38,529 bases of DNA from positions 1 through 38,529 of the forward strand of contig NZ_JACSKH010000007.1 of assembly GCF_018617485.1 (NCBI RefSeq). Reading direction: 5' to 3'. The notes under the pieces were generated by a model. That model was not told where the DNA came from, made no database searches, and worked only from the letters and a program-made list of their open reading frames with translations. Origin of the DNA: Exiguobacterium sp. s124. GTDB taxonomy: Bacteria > Bacillota > Bacilli > Exiguobacteriales > Exiguobacteriaceae. Numbering within the stretch: the first letter of the stretch is position 1; every line of letters starts with the position of its first letter. The position numbers and the translations under genes were made by a program. Shown here one piece after another: positions 24,258 through 31,332 of this stretch.

Positions 24258-24315
24258 TCTGACTACTTAGTCAGATGATTTGGATCTGATAACGGCCAGG
24301 TTATCAGATTTTTTT
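24258..24315 (+). terminator. Tandem hairpins and T-run pointing away from rep
   Basis: TCTGACTA-CT-TAGTCAGA (24258-24275) is followed by ATCTGATAAC-GGCCAG-GTTATCAGAT (24284-24309) and seven T. This is a strong rightward terminator, although the only gene here, rep, runs leftward. It implies a short rightward RNA starting within 24000-24250, antisense to the rep leader. Confidence 0.7.
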
Positions 24316-24418
24316 ATGCCGTTTTTCCCTACTGGAAAGAACTTCATAATCCTATGTTTTCATAAAAGAAATCGCTTAACAATAGCTTTTTTTTGAGTTT
24401 GTGATCATAAAAATCAAT

Positions 24419-24520
24419 GTATACATGTAGATTTGTATACGCGTATACATGTAGATTTGTATACATGTAGATTTGTATACATGTAGATTTGTATACATGT
24501 ATATTCGTATACATGTATAC
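24419..24520. repeat. Centromere-like repeat array 1
   Basis: About six head-to-tail copies of a 16-base unit, GTATACATGTAGATTT with variants (GATTC, TATTC), end in the palindrome GTATACATGTATAC. Array 2 follows 70 bases later. Both lie behind the par operon, as expected for parS. Confidence 0.85.
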
Positions 24521-24590
24521 AATAAACAAGCTATATGCTTTGTTAAAAACGTTGATTTAAAGCCATATTTCAGATGATTCTATTTTCGAT

Positions 24591-24700
24591 GTATACATGT
24601 ATACATGTAGATTCGTATACATGTATACATGTATACATGTAGATTCGTATACATGTATATTCGTATACATGTAGATTTGTATACATGCATACATGTATAC
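24591..24700. repeat. Centromere-like repeat array 2
   Basis: About seven further copies of the same unit follow, several merged into longer GTATACATGTATACATGTA runs. The array ends with GTATACATGCATACATGTATAC-like sequence. The unit contains the half-site of the palindrome at the parA promoter. Iterated short sites near a ParA operon with a small partner are typical of Gram-positive partition systems such as that of the omega protein, which binds 7-base repeats. Confidence 0.85.
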
Positions 24701-24797
24701 CGTTTTAAAAATTTCATCTATGCGAGATCAATGTGGCTGGACATCCAGAAAAATAATCTATTTCAATGATTTCTAGACGAATTGTAGTCACAAAAAA

Positions 24798-24826
24798 ACG
24801 AGCGTGCCTCAGTAGAGAACGCTCGT
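24798..24826 (-). terminator. Intrinsic terminator of the par operon
   Basis: ACGAGCG (24798-24804) pairs with CGCTCGT (24820-24826); read leftward a run of seven T follows. It lies 42 bases behind the ParB-analogue stop codon. Confidence 0.8.
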
Positions 24827-24867
24827 TCATTGATATATAAGGTTCAATCCATCATGGACTGCCTTTT

Positions 24868-25233
24868 TTATTTACTGTGCTTCATCATCAAAACGTCTCG
24901 AATCAGCTCATATTCTTTTCTCTCATTGGAAGAGAATAGCTCCAGATACTCGTCAATCATCGTAGAAATAATCGCATCTGCCGAATCCGCTTTGCCCATC
25001 GTCACTAACGCTGACAATTTGTTTTTTGTGAGGTTCGATACACGAACAGTGCTTGAACCCATATTGACTGGGTTCTTAGCTGATCGTTTATTTAAGGTTT
25101 CTTTCTGAGCAGTAGATTTTGATTCCACTGTTTTGTCTTCAGATACTTCAGCTTTATATGTTTGTTGCGGCGCCGCTGCACCCTTACGGTCCAGCAACCG
25201 CTTTTTCGTTGGTTTTTGAATCAAATCTGACAT
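24868..25233 (-). CDS. Small centromere-binding ParB analogue (DUF5388/RepC-like)
   Basis: The protein has 121 residues. The first 60 are polar and likely unstructured. A conserved-looking C-terminal part follows (STVRVSNLTKNKLSALVTMG, then ADSADAIISTMIDEYLELF), which reads as a ribbon-helix-helix DNA-binding dimer. It resembles the DUF5388 proteins, often called RepC, that follow ParA on Lactobacillales plasmids. It probably binds the GTATACATGTA repeats and the parA operator. ATG 25233 follows AGGGG at good spacing; an overlapping GTG at 25242 is possible too. It is coupled to parA. Confidence 0.78.
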   Translation of the reverse strand: MSDLIQKPTKKRLLDRKGAAAPQQTYKAEVSEDKTVESKSTAQKETLNKRSAKNPVNMGSSTVRVSNLTKNKLSALVTMGKADSADAIISTMIDEYLELFSSNERKEYELIRDVLMMKHSK

Positions 25234-25238
25234 ATTAT

Positions 25239-26087
25239 TCACCCCTGTTCCACGTAATTCATTTCTGCTTCGAGACGGTGTAAGAACTCTTCTGCGACTT
25301 TCGCGTATGTCTCCATGACACGTTTGTCGTGCATATCTTCCTCGACAATCCCAGTGATGTCATATCGCTTCAAACGCTCCATGTTCTTGATCACACCTTC
25401 AAAAAGGTTATGCGATCCGAATACATTCTTGGCATTTTCAAGCGTTGCCATATCTACGGCTGCACCATTTTTGAGAAGAACCGGTAGGATTCCAAGAATA
25501 TCAAAATCAGCATCATAGTCATCCAGCAATGTCTGCAGGTACTGTGTGAATACCTCGGCACCCTGTAAGCTTCGTTCCTGTGTCTGAAGTACGACGACTA
25601 CGAAATCAGAGGCATAGAGGGCTGAGTCCGTATAGATGGAGATAGTGGGAGGGACGTCCACAAAAATGAAATCGAACTCACTCTTTAAAGGTTCGAGAAG
25701 AGTAGAAAGGTACGTCACACGGTCCACTTCTTTCTCAAACTTTTTCTCAAGAAACTTCGGGTACTGCGCGAAATCACTGAATGAGGGTAGTAGGAACAGA
25801 TTGTCCGTAACTTCTGTGACGATGCTACTTAAATCGCCTTCTTGCATTGCCGCCATCAATGTTTTCTCGAAGGTTATGTAGTCATCTTCTCGCGCAGCCT
25901 TCGTCTTCAAGAACAAGGTAGTCGCATTCGCCTGCGGATCTTGGTCACAGAGCAATACACGATAGCCTTTCTTGGCCAATGCGTAAGCGAGCATCGTGCT
26001 ATTCGTCGTCTTTCCCGTGCCGCCTTTAAAGTTTCCGAACGTCACAACAATCGCTTCTTGCTGTGAGAGATCAAGCTGATTGGTCAT
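25239..26087 (-). CDS. parA: ParA-family partition ATPase
   Basis: The protein has 282 residues. A deviant Walker A motif, KGGTGKTT (21-28), carries the signature Lys21. The switch segments are LLCDQDPQANAT and FIFVDVPPTIS. It moves plasmid copies apart by cycling on the nucleoid, together with the small centromere-binding protein encoded behind it. There is no N-terminal helix-turn-helix domain, so promoter repression likely comes from the partner. The ATG follows AAGGAGG. Its promoter lies at 26149-26177, overlapped by a palindromic operator. Confidence 0.93.
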   Translation of the reverse strand: MTNQLDLSQQEAIVVTFGNFKGGTGKTTNSTMLAYALAKKGYRVLLCDQDPQANATTLFLKTKAAREDDYITFEKTLMAAMQEGDLSSIVTEVTDNLFLLPSFSDFAQYPKFLEKKFEKEVDRVTYLSTLLEPLKSEFDFIFVDVPPTISIYTDSALYASDFVVVVLQTQERSLQGAEVFTQYLQTLLDDYDADFDILGILPVLLKNGAAVDMATLENAKNVFGSHNLFEGVIKNMERLKRYDITGIVEEDMHDKRVMETYAKVAEEFLHRLEAEMNYVEQG

Positions 26088-26135
26088 TTTAGTGCCTCCT
26101 TTTTTATTTGTAACTTCAACGTATCAAACTTTTCT

Positions 26136-26177
26136 CCATTTGTATACATGTATACAAATGGATTGATATTATTTCAA
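26136..26177 (-). promoter_or_regulatory. parA promoter with palindromic operator on the -10 box
   Basis: A perfect 26-base palindrome (26136-26161) has GTATACATGTATAC as its core. The leftward promoter is TTGAAA (26177-26172), 17 bases, TATACA (26154-26149), so the -10 lies within the palindrome. A protein bound to the core would repress the par operon. The same core is found at the centromere arrays and at 13028-13065. Confidence 0.8.
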
Positions 26178-26360
26178 GTTAAAGATTGAATTAATTCAGA
26201 TAGTGATATATAGTTAGTGTAAGTAAAAAGTAAGAATTCTTACCGTATGTAAATTAAAAAACAAAACAATCAGCGAACAAAAAAACAAACAAATGAAAAA
26301 GCCGAGCGAAAATAAATTACACAAATTAAAATGGTAAAGTGAAAAAAGGAGAGATAAACC

Positions 26361-26699
26361 ATGTTAGCAACGAAAACGAAAAAGGTTGCCGTCTCCAGCA
26401 AAAGACAAATCGCCATTCCCAAAGAATTCTTTGATGCGATCGGTATTGAAAAAGAGATCATTATGGAACTGAATGATGGAGTTATTCATATCAAACCAGT
26501 AAGAACACATACGGATGATTTTTCGGAAGAAATATTAGCAGATGTTATTCAAGAAGGCTTCACAGGGAACGACATTTTGAAAGAGTTTCAACGACGTAAA
26601 AATATGATTCGTCCGGCTATTTCACAGATGATCAAGGAAGCAACAAGCACTAAACCAACATCAATAGATGATTTATTCGGAGATGACGACGAGGACTGA
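26361..26699 (+). CDS. AbrB/SpoVT-type antitoxin
   Basis: The 112-residue protein starts with a swapped-hairpin AbrB domain (KVAVSSKRQIAIPKEFFDAI, then EIIMELNDGVIHIKPV). A helical, acidic C-terminal part (about 55-112) probably wraps and blocks the toxin. AbrB-type antitoxins also repress their own promoter. AAAGGAGAG precedes the ATG. It stands six bases before the toxin gene, in the expected antitoxin-first order. Confidence 0.85.
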   Translation: MLATKTKKVAVSSKRQIAIPKEFFDAIGIEKEIIMELNDGVIHIKPVRTHTDDFSEEILADVIQEGFTGNDILKEFQRRKNMIRPAISQMIKEATSTKPTSIDDLFGDDDED

Positions 26700-26705
26700 T
26701 TTGAA

Positions 26706-27020
26706 TTGAATGATAATGTACCAATTGTATTTCATCCAGCAGCCAAAAAATATTTTATGAAGTTAAAAAAGAAAGATAAACAACTTAGTGAGCTGTATAA
26801 AGTAAATCTTCAAAAGATTGTAAGCAACCCTGAAATTGGTGAATTTAAAACTGGTGATTTGGCCGGTATCCGAGGATATGATTTTAGGCATAAGGGAACC
26901 GTCTATGAGATTGCATACAGCATTGAAATGGGAGATGACGGGGAAATGATTGTCGTTATCTTAGCTGGAACCCGAGAAAACTTTTATCATGAATTGAAAA
27001 GATATTTAAAGTCTAAATAA
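26706..27020 (+). CDS. RelE/ParE-superfamily toxin
   Basis: This 104-residue basic protein has the RelE fold: FHPAAKKYFMKLKKKDKQLS at the start, KTGDLAGIRGYDFRHKGTVY in the centre, then EIAYSIEM. It ends in VVILAGTRENFYHELKRYLK. RelE members cut mRNA on the ribosome, and ParE members poison gyrase. The FYHELKRYL end is seen in RelE-like proteins, so mRNA cleavage is the more likely activity. The frame opens with TTG 26706; only a weak GAGGA lies upstream, which may keep toxin output below antitoxin output. Confidence 0.83.
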   Translation: MNDNVPIVFHPAAKKYFMKLKKKDKQLSELYKVNLQKIVSNPEIGEFKTGDLAGIRGYDFRHKGTVYEIAYSIEMGDDGEMIVVILAGTRENFYHELKRYLKSK

Positions 27021-27026
27021 ATAATT

Positions 27027-27077
27027 AATGAAAGGCGCTTAAGTCTAACTTTTACGTTGACTTAAGCGCCTTTCATT
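27027..27077 (+). terminator. Terminator behind the toxin gene
   Basis: Two perfect 19-base arms (27027-27045 and 27059-27077, AATGAAAGGCGCTTAAGTC) flank a 13-base loop. It lies seven bases behind the toxin stop codon. Confidence 0.8.
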
Positions 27078-27237
27078 TGAAAAATTGATAACACATAAAT
27101 TTAAATTTCTGATTCATTACATATTGACAAAAGACACTAATATTTAGAGTTACAAGGGTGAACTTTGCACTGCCTATACTCTTTATTATGCTCGGCCATC
27201 AGGAACAATCTATATGTATCTTATAGTTAGTTGTTTT

Positions 27238-27273
27238 AAATAGCTCTCCAAAACTATTTGTGGAGAGCTATTT
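27238..27273. repeat. Inverted repeat at the end of the 27272-29452 gene
   Basis: AAATAGCTCTCCA (27238-27250) and its exact complement (27261-27273) form a 13-pair stem overlapping the leftward stop codon. It probably ends or stabilises that transcript, although no clear T-run follows. Confidence 0.6.
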
Positions 27274-29452
27274 AAAACTCTCTAGTATTTCTCGCTTCAC
27301 TTATTTTCATTCGAATAGTTTTCAATCTTTCGTATGTTTCAAAAGGTAGAGCCTTAAATTGCTCCGGCCCTATATTGTAGACCACAGCTTTATTTAAAAT
27401 TGCTTTGTCATTAATTCCAACTACAAGACAAATCGTCTGTTCATCCTCGTCGAATACCCTTTCCATTAAAAATCTTTTCCTTTCAGTTTCATTCTTAAAA
27501 ACTCTATTTGATGAATGAAGAAGAAAGATTGAAATGACAGGTAATTCTTCGATTTTATTTTCTTTTTTATAATTCATAGGCATGTAAGGTGTAAGAATCA
27601 CTCCACGCCGCTTAGATTCTAATAATTTTCGACTTCTAGAGGTTAAGAAAGTTTCAATGTTTTCTCGAGTATCCCAGTCTAACATGAGTAGATATCTTGC
27701 TACACGTATCAATTCTTCGTTCATTTTCGTATCCAACAAATCGATTAGTTGTTGAAATGTCTTTGGCATTTTTTGATTTGGTTTCTTATGAAATTTACAA
27801 TCACTTAAAGAACATGATGAATTATCTGGGTCAGCATTCTCTAAAATTGAATTAAATTTCATAGTCATGTATACATCTATTTCTTCTCTATGGTTATCTA
27901 TGAACACTTCTGAAATATCTTGATGCTCTTCAACTACTTCATTAATTCTTTTAGAGTAGTCATTATATTCAAAGTACAACCCAATATGATCTAGTTCGTC
28001 ATTTAGCTTAATATACGGATTTTTAGAAGCTTTACTGCGTTGGTATAAGTAGTTTAAAAAGATACTTGGGGAATCAAACAACTCAGGATATACTCTTAAA
28101 TCATTAATAGAAATACACCAAATGGGAAGATCACTTTTCTGAATGATGTCTGTTTTTTCAATACGAGATGCAATCTCATTAAAATCATCTAATGTCACGC
28201 TACAAGCTTGAACAAATTTAATATCACTTACGATTGCGACTTTTTGATACTTTCTTTTACTTTCTTTTGAGAAAAGTTCAATAAAATCTTGTTTTTTATA
28301 TGTGTTATAAAACCTCAAGGATTGATTATAAGGATTTTTAGCTAAGTCATCTAATGATTTTAAATAAGCAACTTCATCTGAAAATGGAGAGACTGGAGAT
28401 AGTGCCCCTCCTTTTACTTCTACAATAATCATTACATTATCAAATATAAAAATGCCATCGCATTCACACCATTCATCTTTACCGTTTCCACCAACAGGAG
28501 CTTTATAAAAGACATTTTTATAGAGTTTTGATTTTGGCAACATTTTTTTTAATAATTTTAGCGATATTTCTTCTGATAGATTGTTCTGAATCAGATTAAT
28601 CTGGTTTGATGAACCAGGATTATTTGCTCTAATCACTCTTAAAGTCGATCTATATATGTTATCTATAAAATTATCTATCGAGAAACAATAGAAACGACCA
28701 TCTAATTCGAGGAATGGTTTGTATTTAATCGGACTTTCTTTGGTTACTATACTTAAATTATCTTCGTAAAAATCTTTATATTCGCCTCTTGATAACGATA
28801 ACTCTTTAATAAATGTTTTCGGCCATTTGGTGATTTTTTCTACATCAAAGTAATCAGCTATTACATGTAAATCTATAAAAGACCCCTCATCAGAAATACC
28901 ATCCGTGTCCCCTAAAAATTTTATATATAAAGTGCTTCGCAAGTGCTTGCTAATGGCAAGAATCCCATTCACCAAGTTTGAACTAGTTAATCCAAATGTA
29001 TTTTGTAGTAACTGATCGTAAGGAGACAACATATCAGTAAAGTGATCTTGTTCAAACAAAGGATATAGAGTACCAGTTACATTAAATTGCATTCCTTGTG
29101 AATATCTAATAATCTCTTCTTTTGGAGAGAAACTTATAAGAATACTCGCAGCAGAATAAAAGCTCTCAATTTCTTCTAGATATTCTTCGACTAAAAAATC
29201 GTCCTCTATATCGTGATCAATTATTAGTTGATTACTAACCAAAATACTCTGGGTAATATCAAGAAGTTTGTTCTCAAAAGGTGTTGTATTCCCTTGAATA
29301 GTTTCTTCTATGTTCATCAAGCCTCTAAAAAATTTATAATTATACAGTTGAATCATTGTTAAAAGTGGGTCTGATTCCGACAGCATTTCTTTTATCCTTG
29401 TTATGCTCTTCTCTACTTTGCATTCAAAATCTGCTACATTGAACTGTTCCAA
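27272..29452 (-). CDS. Large protein with nuclease-like (PD-(D/E)XK/NERD-like) core, candidate defence gene
   Basis: The protein has 726 residues. At about 325-350 it reads EWCECDGIFIFDNVMIIVEV followed by KGG. This is the Asp ... Glu-Val-Lys pattern of PD-(D/E)XK nucleases, close to the NERD type. A second landmark is SCSLSDCKFHKK near 555-566, whose Cys and His could bind zinc. The N-terminal 300 residues are helical and unrecognised; the C-terminal 150 are mixed. No Walker motif is visible. The frame opens with TTG 29452 behind AAGGAG. It stands between a toxin-antitoxin pair and a small XRE gene. A role in DNA defence is inferred from core and setting only. Confidence 0.7.
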   Translation of the reverse strand: MEQFNVADFECKVEKSITRIKEMLSESDPLLTMIQLYNYKFFRGLMNIEETIQGNTTPFENKLLDITQSILVSNQLIIDHDIEDDFLVEEYLEEIESFYSAASILISFSPKEEIIRYSQGMQFNVTGTLYPLFEQDHFTDMLSPYDQLLQNTFGLTSSNLVNGILAISKHLRSTLYIKFLGDTDGISDEGSFIDLHVIADYFDVEKITKWPKTFIKELSLSRGEYKDFYEDNLSIVTKESPIKYKPFLELDGRFYCFSIDNFIDNIYRSTLRVIRANNPGSSNQINLIQNNLSEEISLKLLKKMLPKSKLYKNVFYKAPVGGNGKDEWCECDGIFIFDNVMIIVEVKGGALSPVSPFSDEVAYLKSLDDLAKNPYNQSLRFYNTYKKQDFIELFSKESKRKYQKVAIVSDIKFVQACSVTLDDFNEIASRIEKTDIIQKSDLPIWCISINDLRVYPELFDSPSIFLNYLYQRSKASKNPYIKLNDELDHIGLYFEYNDYSKRINEVVEEHQDISEVFIDNHREEIDVYMTMKFNSILENADPDNSSCSLSDCKFHKKPNQKMPKTFQQLIDLLDTKMNEELIRVARYLLMLDWDTRENIETFLTSRSRKLLESKRRGVILTPYMPMNYKKENKIEELPVISIFLLHSSNRVFKNETERKRFLMERVFDEDEQTICLVVGINDKAILNKAVVYNIGPEQFKALPFETYERLKTIRMKISEARNTREF

Positions 29453-29502
29453 GATACACGCTCCTTATACAGAATATAGATTCAATCCAAAGTGAATGAT
29501 TA

Positions 29503-29724
29503 TTATAGAAAGCGTGAACTATTAAAAAAGTCATTAAGGGAAATGTTCAACCCATTGCAAAATTTTTGAATCGTACTTACCTTCGGATGTTTTGTACGTC
29601 CACTCATTAGCTCCGAAATTGTGGCCTGGTTCAAACCTCCCTTTTGAATGACTTGATGGATGGTCATATTATGTTCCGCTGCGAGCTCCTTCATTCGCTC
29701 AATGATTGCTTCGTTCAATTCCAC
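29503..29724 (-). CDS. Small XRE-family (Cro-like) regulator
   Basis: This 73-residue protein is one helix-turn-helix domain: IIERMKELAAEHNMTIHQVI, then NQATISELMSGRTKHPKVST and IQKFCNGLNISLNDFF. The start is GTG 29724 behind GGGGTGA. It lies 50 bases upstream of the 726-residue gene on the same strand and may control it, a common arrangement for defence genes. Confidence 0.85.
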   Translation of the reverse strand: MELNEAIIERMKELAAEHNMTIHQVIQKGGLNQATISELMSGRTKHPKVSTIQKFCNGLNISLNDFFNSSRFL

Positions 29725-30059
29725 TTGCTCACCCCACGATCATAGTACTCTCATCATTCTTATTCTTTATGTATCCTTCTATTCCTCTACCCTACCATAA
29801 TCTCTTGAAATCAAAATAATTGTCATTATTTTCTATAATCAAAGCGTTATTTTTTACAGTTGTGCTACAAAACCAATAATATTGAGTTTCTGTTGCCTAT
29901 AAACCCTCATATAGAGCGGATTCGACAAGAATCGTCAATTGTAAAATTTCTGACATATCAGAAAACTGATGATTTTTATTCCTAACCCTGTTATATTGGA
30001 ACCAACAAAAGGAAACATCTGTTTGGTCGCCGCTCTGATTTACAGAAAGGGGAAGACTT
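29725..30059. promoter_or_regulatory. Divergent control region before the transfer operon
   Basis: A palindrome TTTCTGA-CATA-TCAGAAA (29947-29964) lies just upstream of a rightward promoter candidate: TGATTT (29970-29975), 16 bases, TATATT (29992-29997). It probably binds the XRE protein encoded at 30060 and so controls the transfer genes. The leftward promoter of the small XRE gene must lie in 29725-29850, but no clear boxes were seen. Confidence 0.5.
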
Positions 30060-30548
30060 ATGTATCGATTCGGGGAGTGGTTGAAGGAGAACCGCCGGCT
30101 CTCGGGCTGGTCACAGGTCGAACTATCCGAGAAAACATTTGGAGAGATTTCACAGCCCGCCATCAGCCAGTATGAACAGAACCGTTCGGTGCCGTCGATA
30201 GCGGACATCGATCACCTGGCCCGAGCGTTCGGGCACACGCTCGCAACGGTGCCTTGGGAGGCCATCGACTTTGGATACGGGGCAAAACGTTCCGTCACCA
30301 AGCTCGAGCGACGTCGGTTCGACCTGAAGGAGCTACCGCAGGCCGACTCGGTCCGCACGTTCGATGGGAAGACGTATGAACTGCACGGCTTCATCGGGAT
30401 CGAGAAGGCGAGCGGCGAGGCGGTCCAACTGACGCAGCTCTACTATCGAATCCGTACGGTCGTCTGCGACGCCCACGTGCTCGCCAAGCGCAAAAACCCG
30501 GATGACGAACTCATCCACGTCAAAAAGCAGAAGAGAGTCCGCCAGTAG
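30060..30548 (+). CDS. XRE-family regulator heading the transfer region
   Basis: The 162-residue protein starts with a helix-turn-helix domain (FGEWLKENRRLSGWSQVELS, then EISQPAISQYEQNRSVPSIA). A basic C-terminal half follows that I do not recognise; it contains TFDGKTYELHGFIGIEKASG. GAAAGGGGA lies behind the promoter candidate and before the ATG. Composition switches here from AT-rich to the GC-rich style of the transfer genes. It is well placed to repress or activate transfer. Confidence 0.82.
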   Translation: MYRFGEWLKENRRLSGWSQVELSEKTFGEISQPAISQYEQNRSVPSIADIDHLARAFGHTLATVPWEAIDFGYGAKRSVTKLERRRFDLKELPQADSVRTFDGKTYELHGFIGIEKASGEAVQLTQLYYRIRTVVCDAHVLAKRKNPDDELIHVKKQKRVRQ

Positions 30549-30559
30549 CCGACATCGAC

Positions 30560-30813
30560 GCAGCAGCACATCCTTAAGGATGGTCTACTCCAATCACATA
30601 CCGGCGTGTCCCTCACCAGTGACCGGGTGGGCGGGATCTACGCACAGATGGTTCGGCGAGAGTCGCCTAAAACTCGCCATAAGGTCACCGAATCGTTCCG
30701 GGTCATCGAGAAACCCTGTACAGCTCCTCATCTCAGCGAGGAGCGGAGTTCGTGGGGGAACGGCTAGAAACCCACCGCACCGAATCCGACTGTCCTTAAT
30801 GATGTGCTGCTGC
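30560..30813 (+). ncRNA. Candidate structured RNA between regulator and transfer genes
   Basis: GCAGCAGCACATCCTTAAGGA (30560-30580) pairs with 30793-30813 over 21 bases with one mismatch, closing a segment of about 250 nt. Inside are GCGT/ACGC with CACC/GGTG (30604-30642), GGTTCGG/CCGAATC enclosing GGCGA-GAG-TCGCC (30650-30694), GCTCCTC-N8-GAGGAGC (30723-30744) and GTGGG/CCCAC (30752-30775). CACCGAATC occurs twice. Loops are purine-rich. No frame across it is supported by a ribosome binding site until GTG 30847. No known family was recognised. It could act as an independent RNA or as the leader of the transfer mRNA. Confidence 0.65.
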
Positions 30814-30846
30814 ACATCACGAGATCAAGGGAAGGAAGTGTGTACT

Positions 30847-31029
30847 GTGGCATCAAAAGAACAGAAACAGAACCGCAGCTTCGCCGAGAAACTCTTACGC
30901 ATCCGTGGGAAGGACTACGAGGAGTGGCTCGACGAACAGCATCAACAAGTCATCCAGGACAACCAGGAACTCATTTTGGAGGCGCTCGAGGCGAAGCTCA
31001 GCTTCAAGTCGCCGGCGCACCGGGACTAA
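30847..31029 (+). CDS. Small charged protein at the start of the transfer operon
   Basis: This 60-residue protein (ASKEQKQNRSFAEKLLRIRG at the start) is all helical and highly charged, with no membrane segment. GTG 30847 was chosen because AAGGAAG lies eight bases upstream; the frame itself stays open to 30502 but would cross the structured RNA. It precedes the pilin gene by 12 bases. Family unknown. Confidence 0.6.
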   Translation: MASKEQKQNRSFAEKLLRIRGKDYEEWLDEQHQQVIQDNQELILEALEAKLSFKSPAHRD

Positions 31030-31041
31030 GGAGGGAACGAC

Positions 31042-31266
31042 ATGGGACTCAATGAGACAGGGCTCAGCTTGCTTCAGTTCTTCCAGGGGCTCGCCGTCAT
31101 CGCCGCTGCCATCGCTTTCGCGATTGGGGGCTTCTACTTCATCTTCGGCGGAGATCGCGGTCGCTCGAAGGCCGTCGGTTGGCTCGTCGGGGGAGCCGTC
31201 GGACTGATCATCGTCATGGGCGCGTTCACGCTCGCCGAGATGGTCGACCAGAACATCAAATTCTAA
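31042..31266 (+). CDS. VirB2/TrbC-like pilin subunit
   Basis: The 74-residue protein has two hydrophobic helices (about 13-36, FFQGLAVIAAAIAFAIGGFY; about 46-66, AVGWLVGGAVGLIIVMGAFT) joined by a short charged loop (GGDRGRSKA). This is the TrbC/VirB2 layout. No signal peptide for cleavage is evident, as in many Gram-positive members. GGAGGG precedes the ATG. A terminator directly behind the gene suggests a high pilin to downstream transcript ratio. Confidence 0.82.
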   Translation: MGLNETGLSLLQFFQGLAVIAAAIAFAIGGFYFIFGGDRGRSKAVGWLVGGAVGLIIVMGAFTLAEMVDQNIKF

Positions 31267-31279
31267 TGCACACCCACGT

Positions 31280-31305
31280 AGCGTTCCAATCGGAGGGCTT
31301 TTTTT
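31280..31305 (+). terminator. Partial intrinsic terminator behind the pilin gene
   Basis: AGCGTTCC-AATC-GGAGGGCT with one mismatch and one wobble is followed by seven T. It lies within the transfer operon between two same-strand genes, so read-through must occur. Confidence 0.65.
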
Positions 31306-31332
31306 GTTGCTTGAAACGAGAGGAGGAACGAG

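Noticed and set aside
24344-24529. Minus-strand frame of 61 codons rich in Tyr, Thr, His and Val
   Set aside because: It is only the translation of the GTATACATGTAGATTT repeats and has no ribosome binding site.
24419-24700. CRISPR-like array
   Set aside because: The units follow each other without unique spacers of constant length and no cas genes are present; it fits a partition site.
30502-30846. Upstream extension of the 30847 frame
   Set aside because: It overlaps the XRE gene in another frame and crosses the structured segment; GTG 30847 has a proper ribosome binding site.
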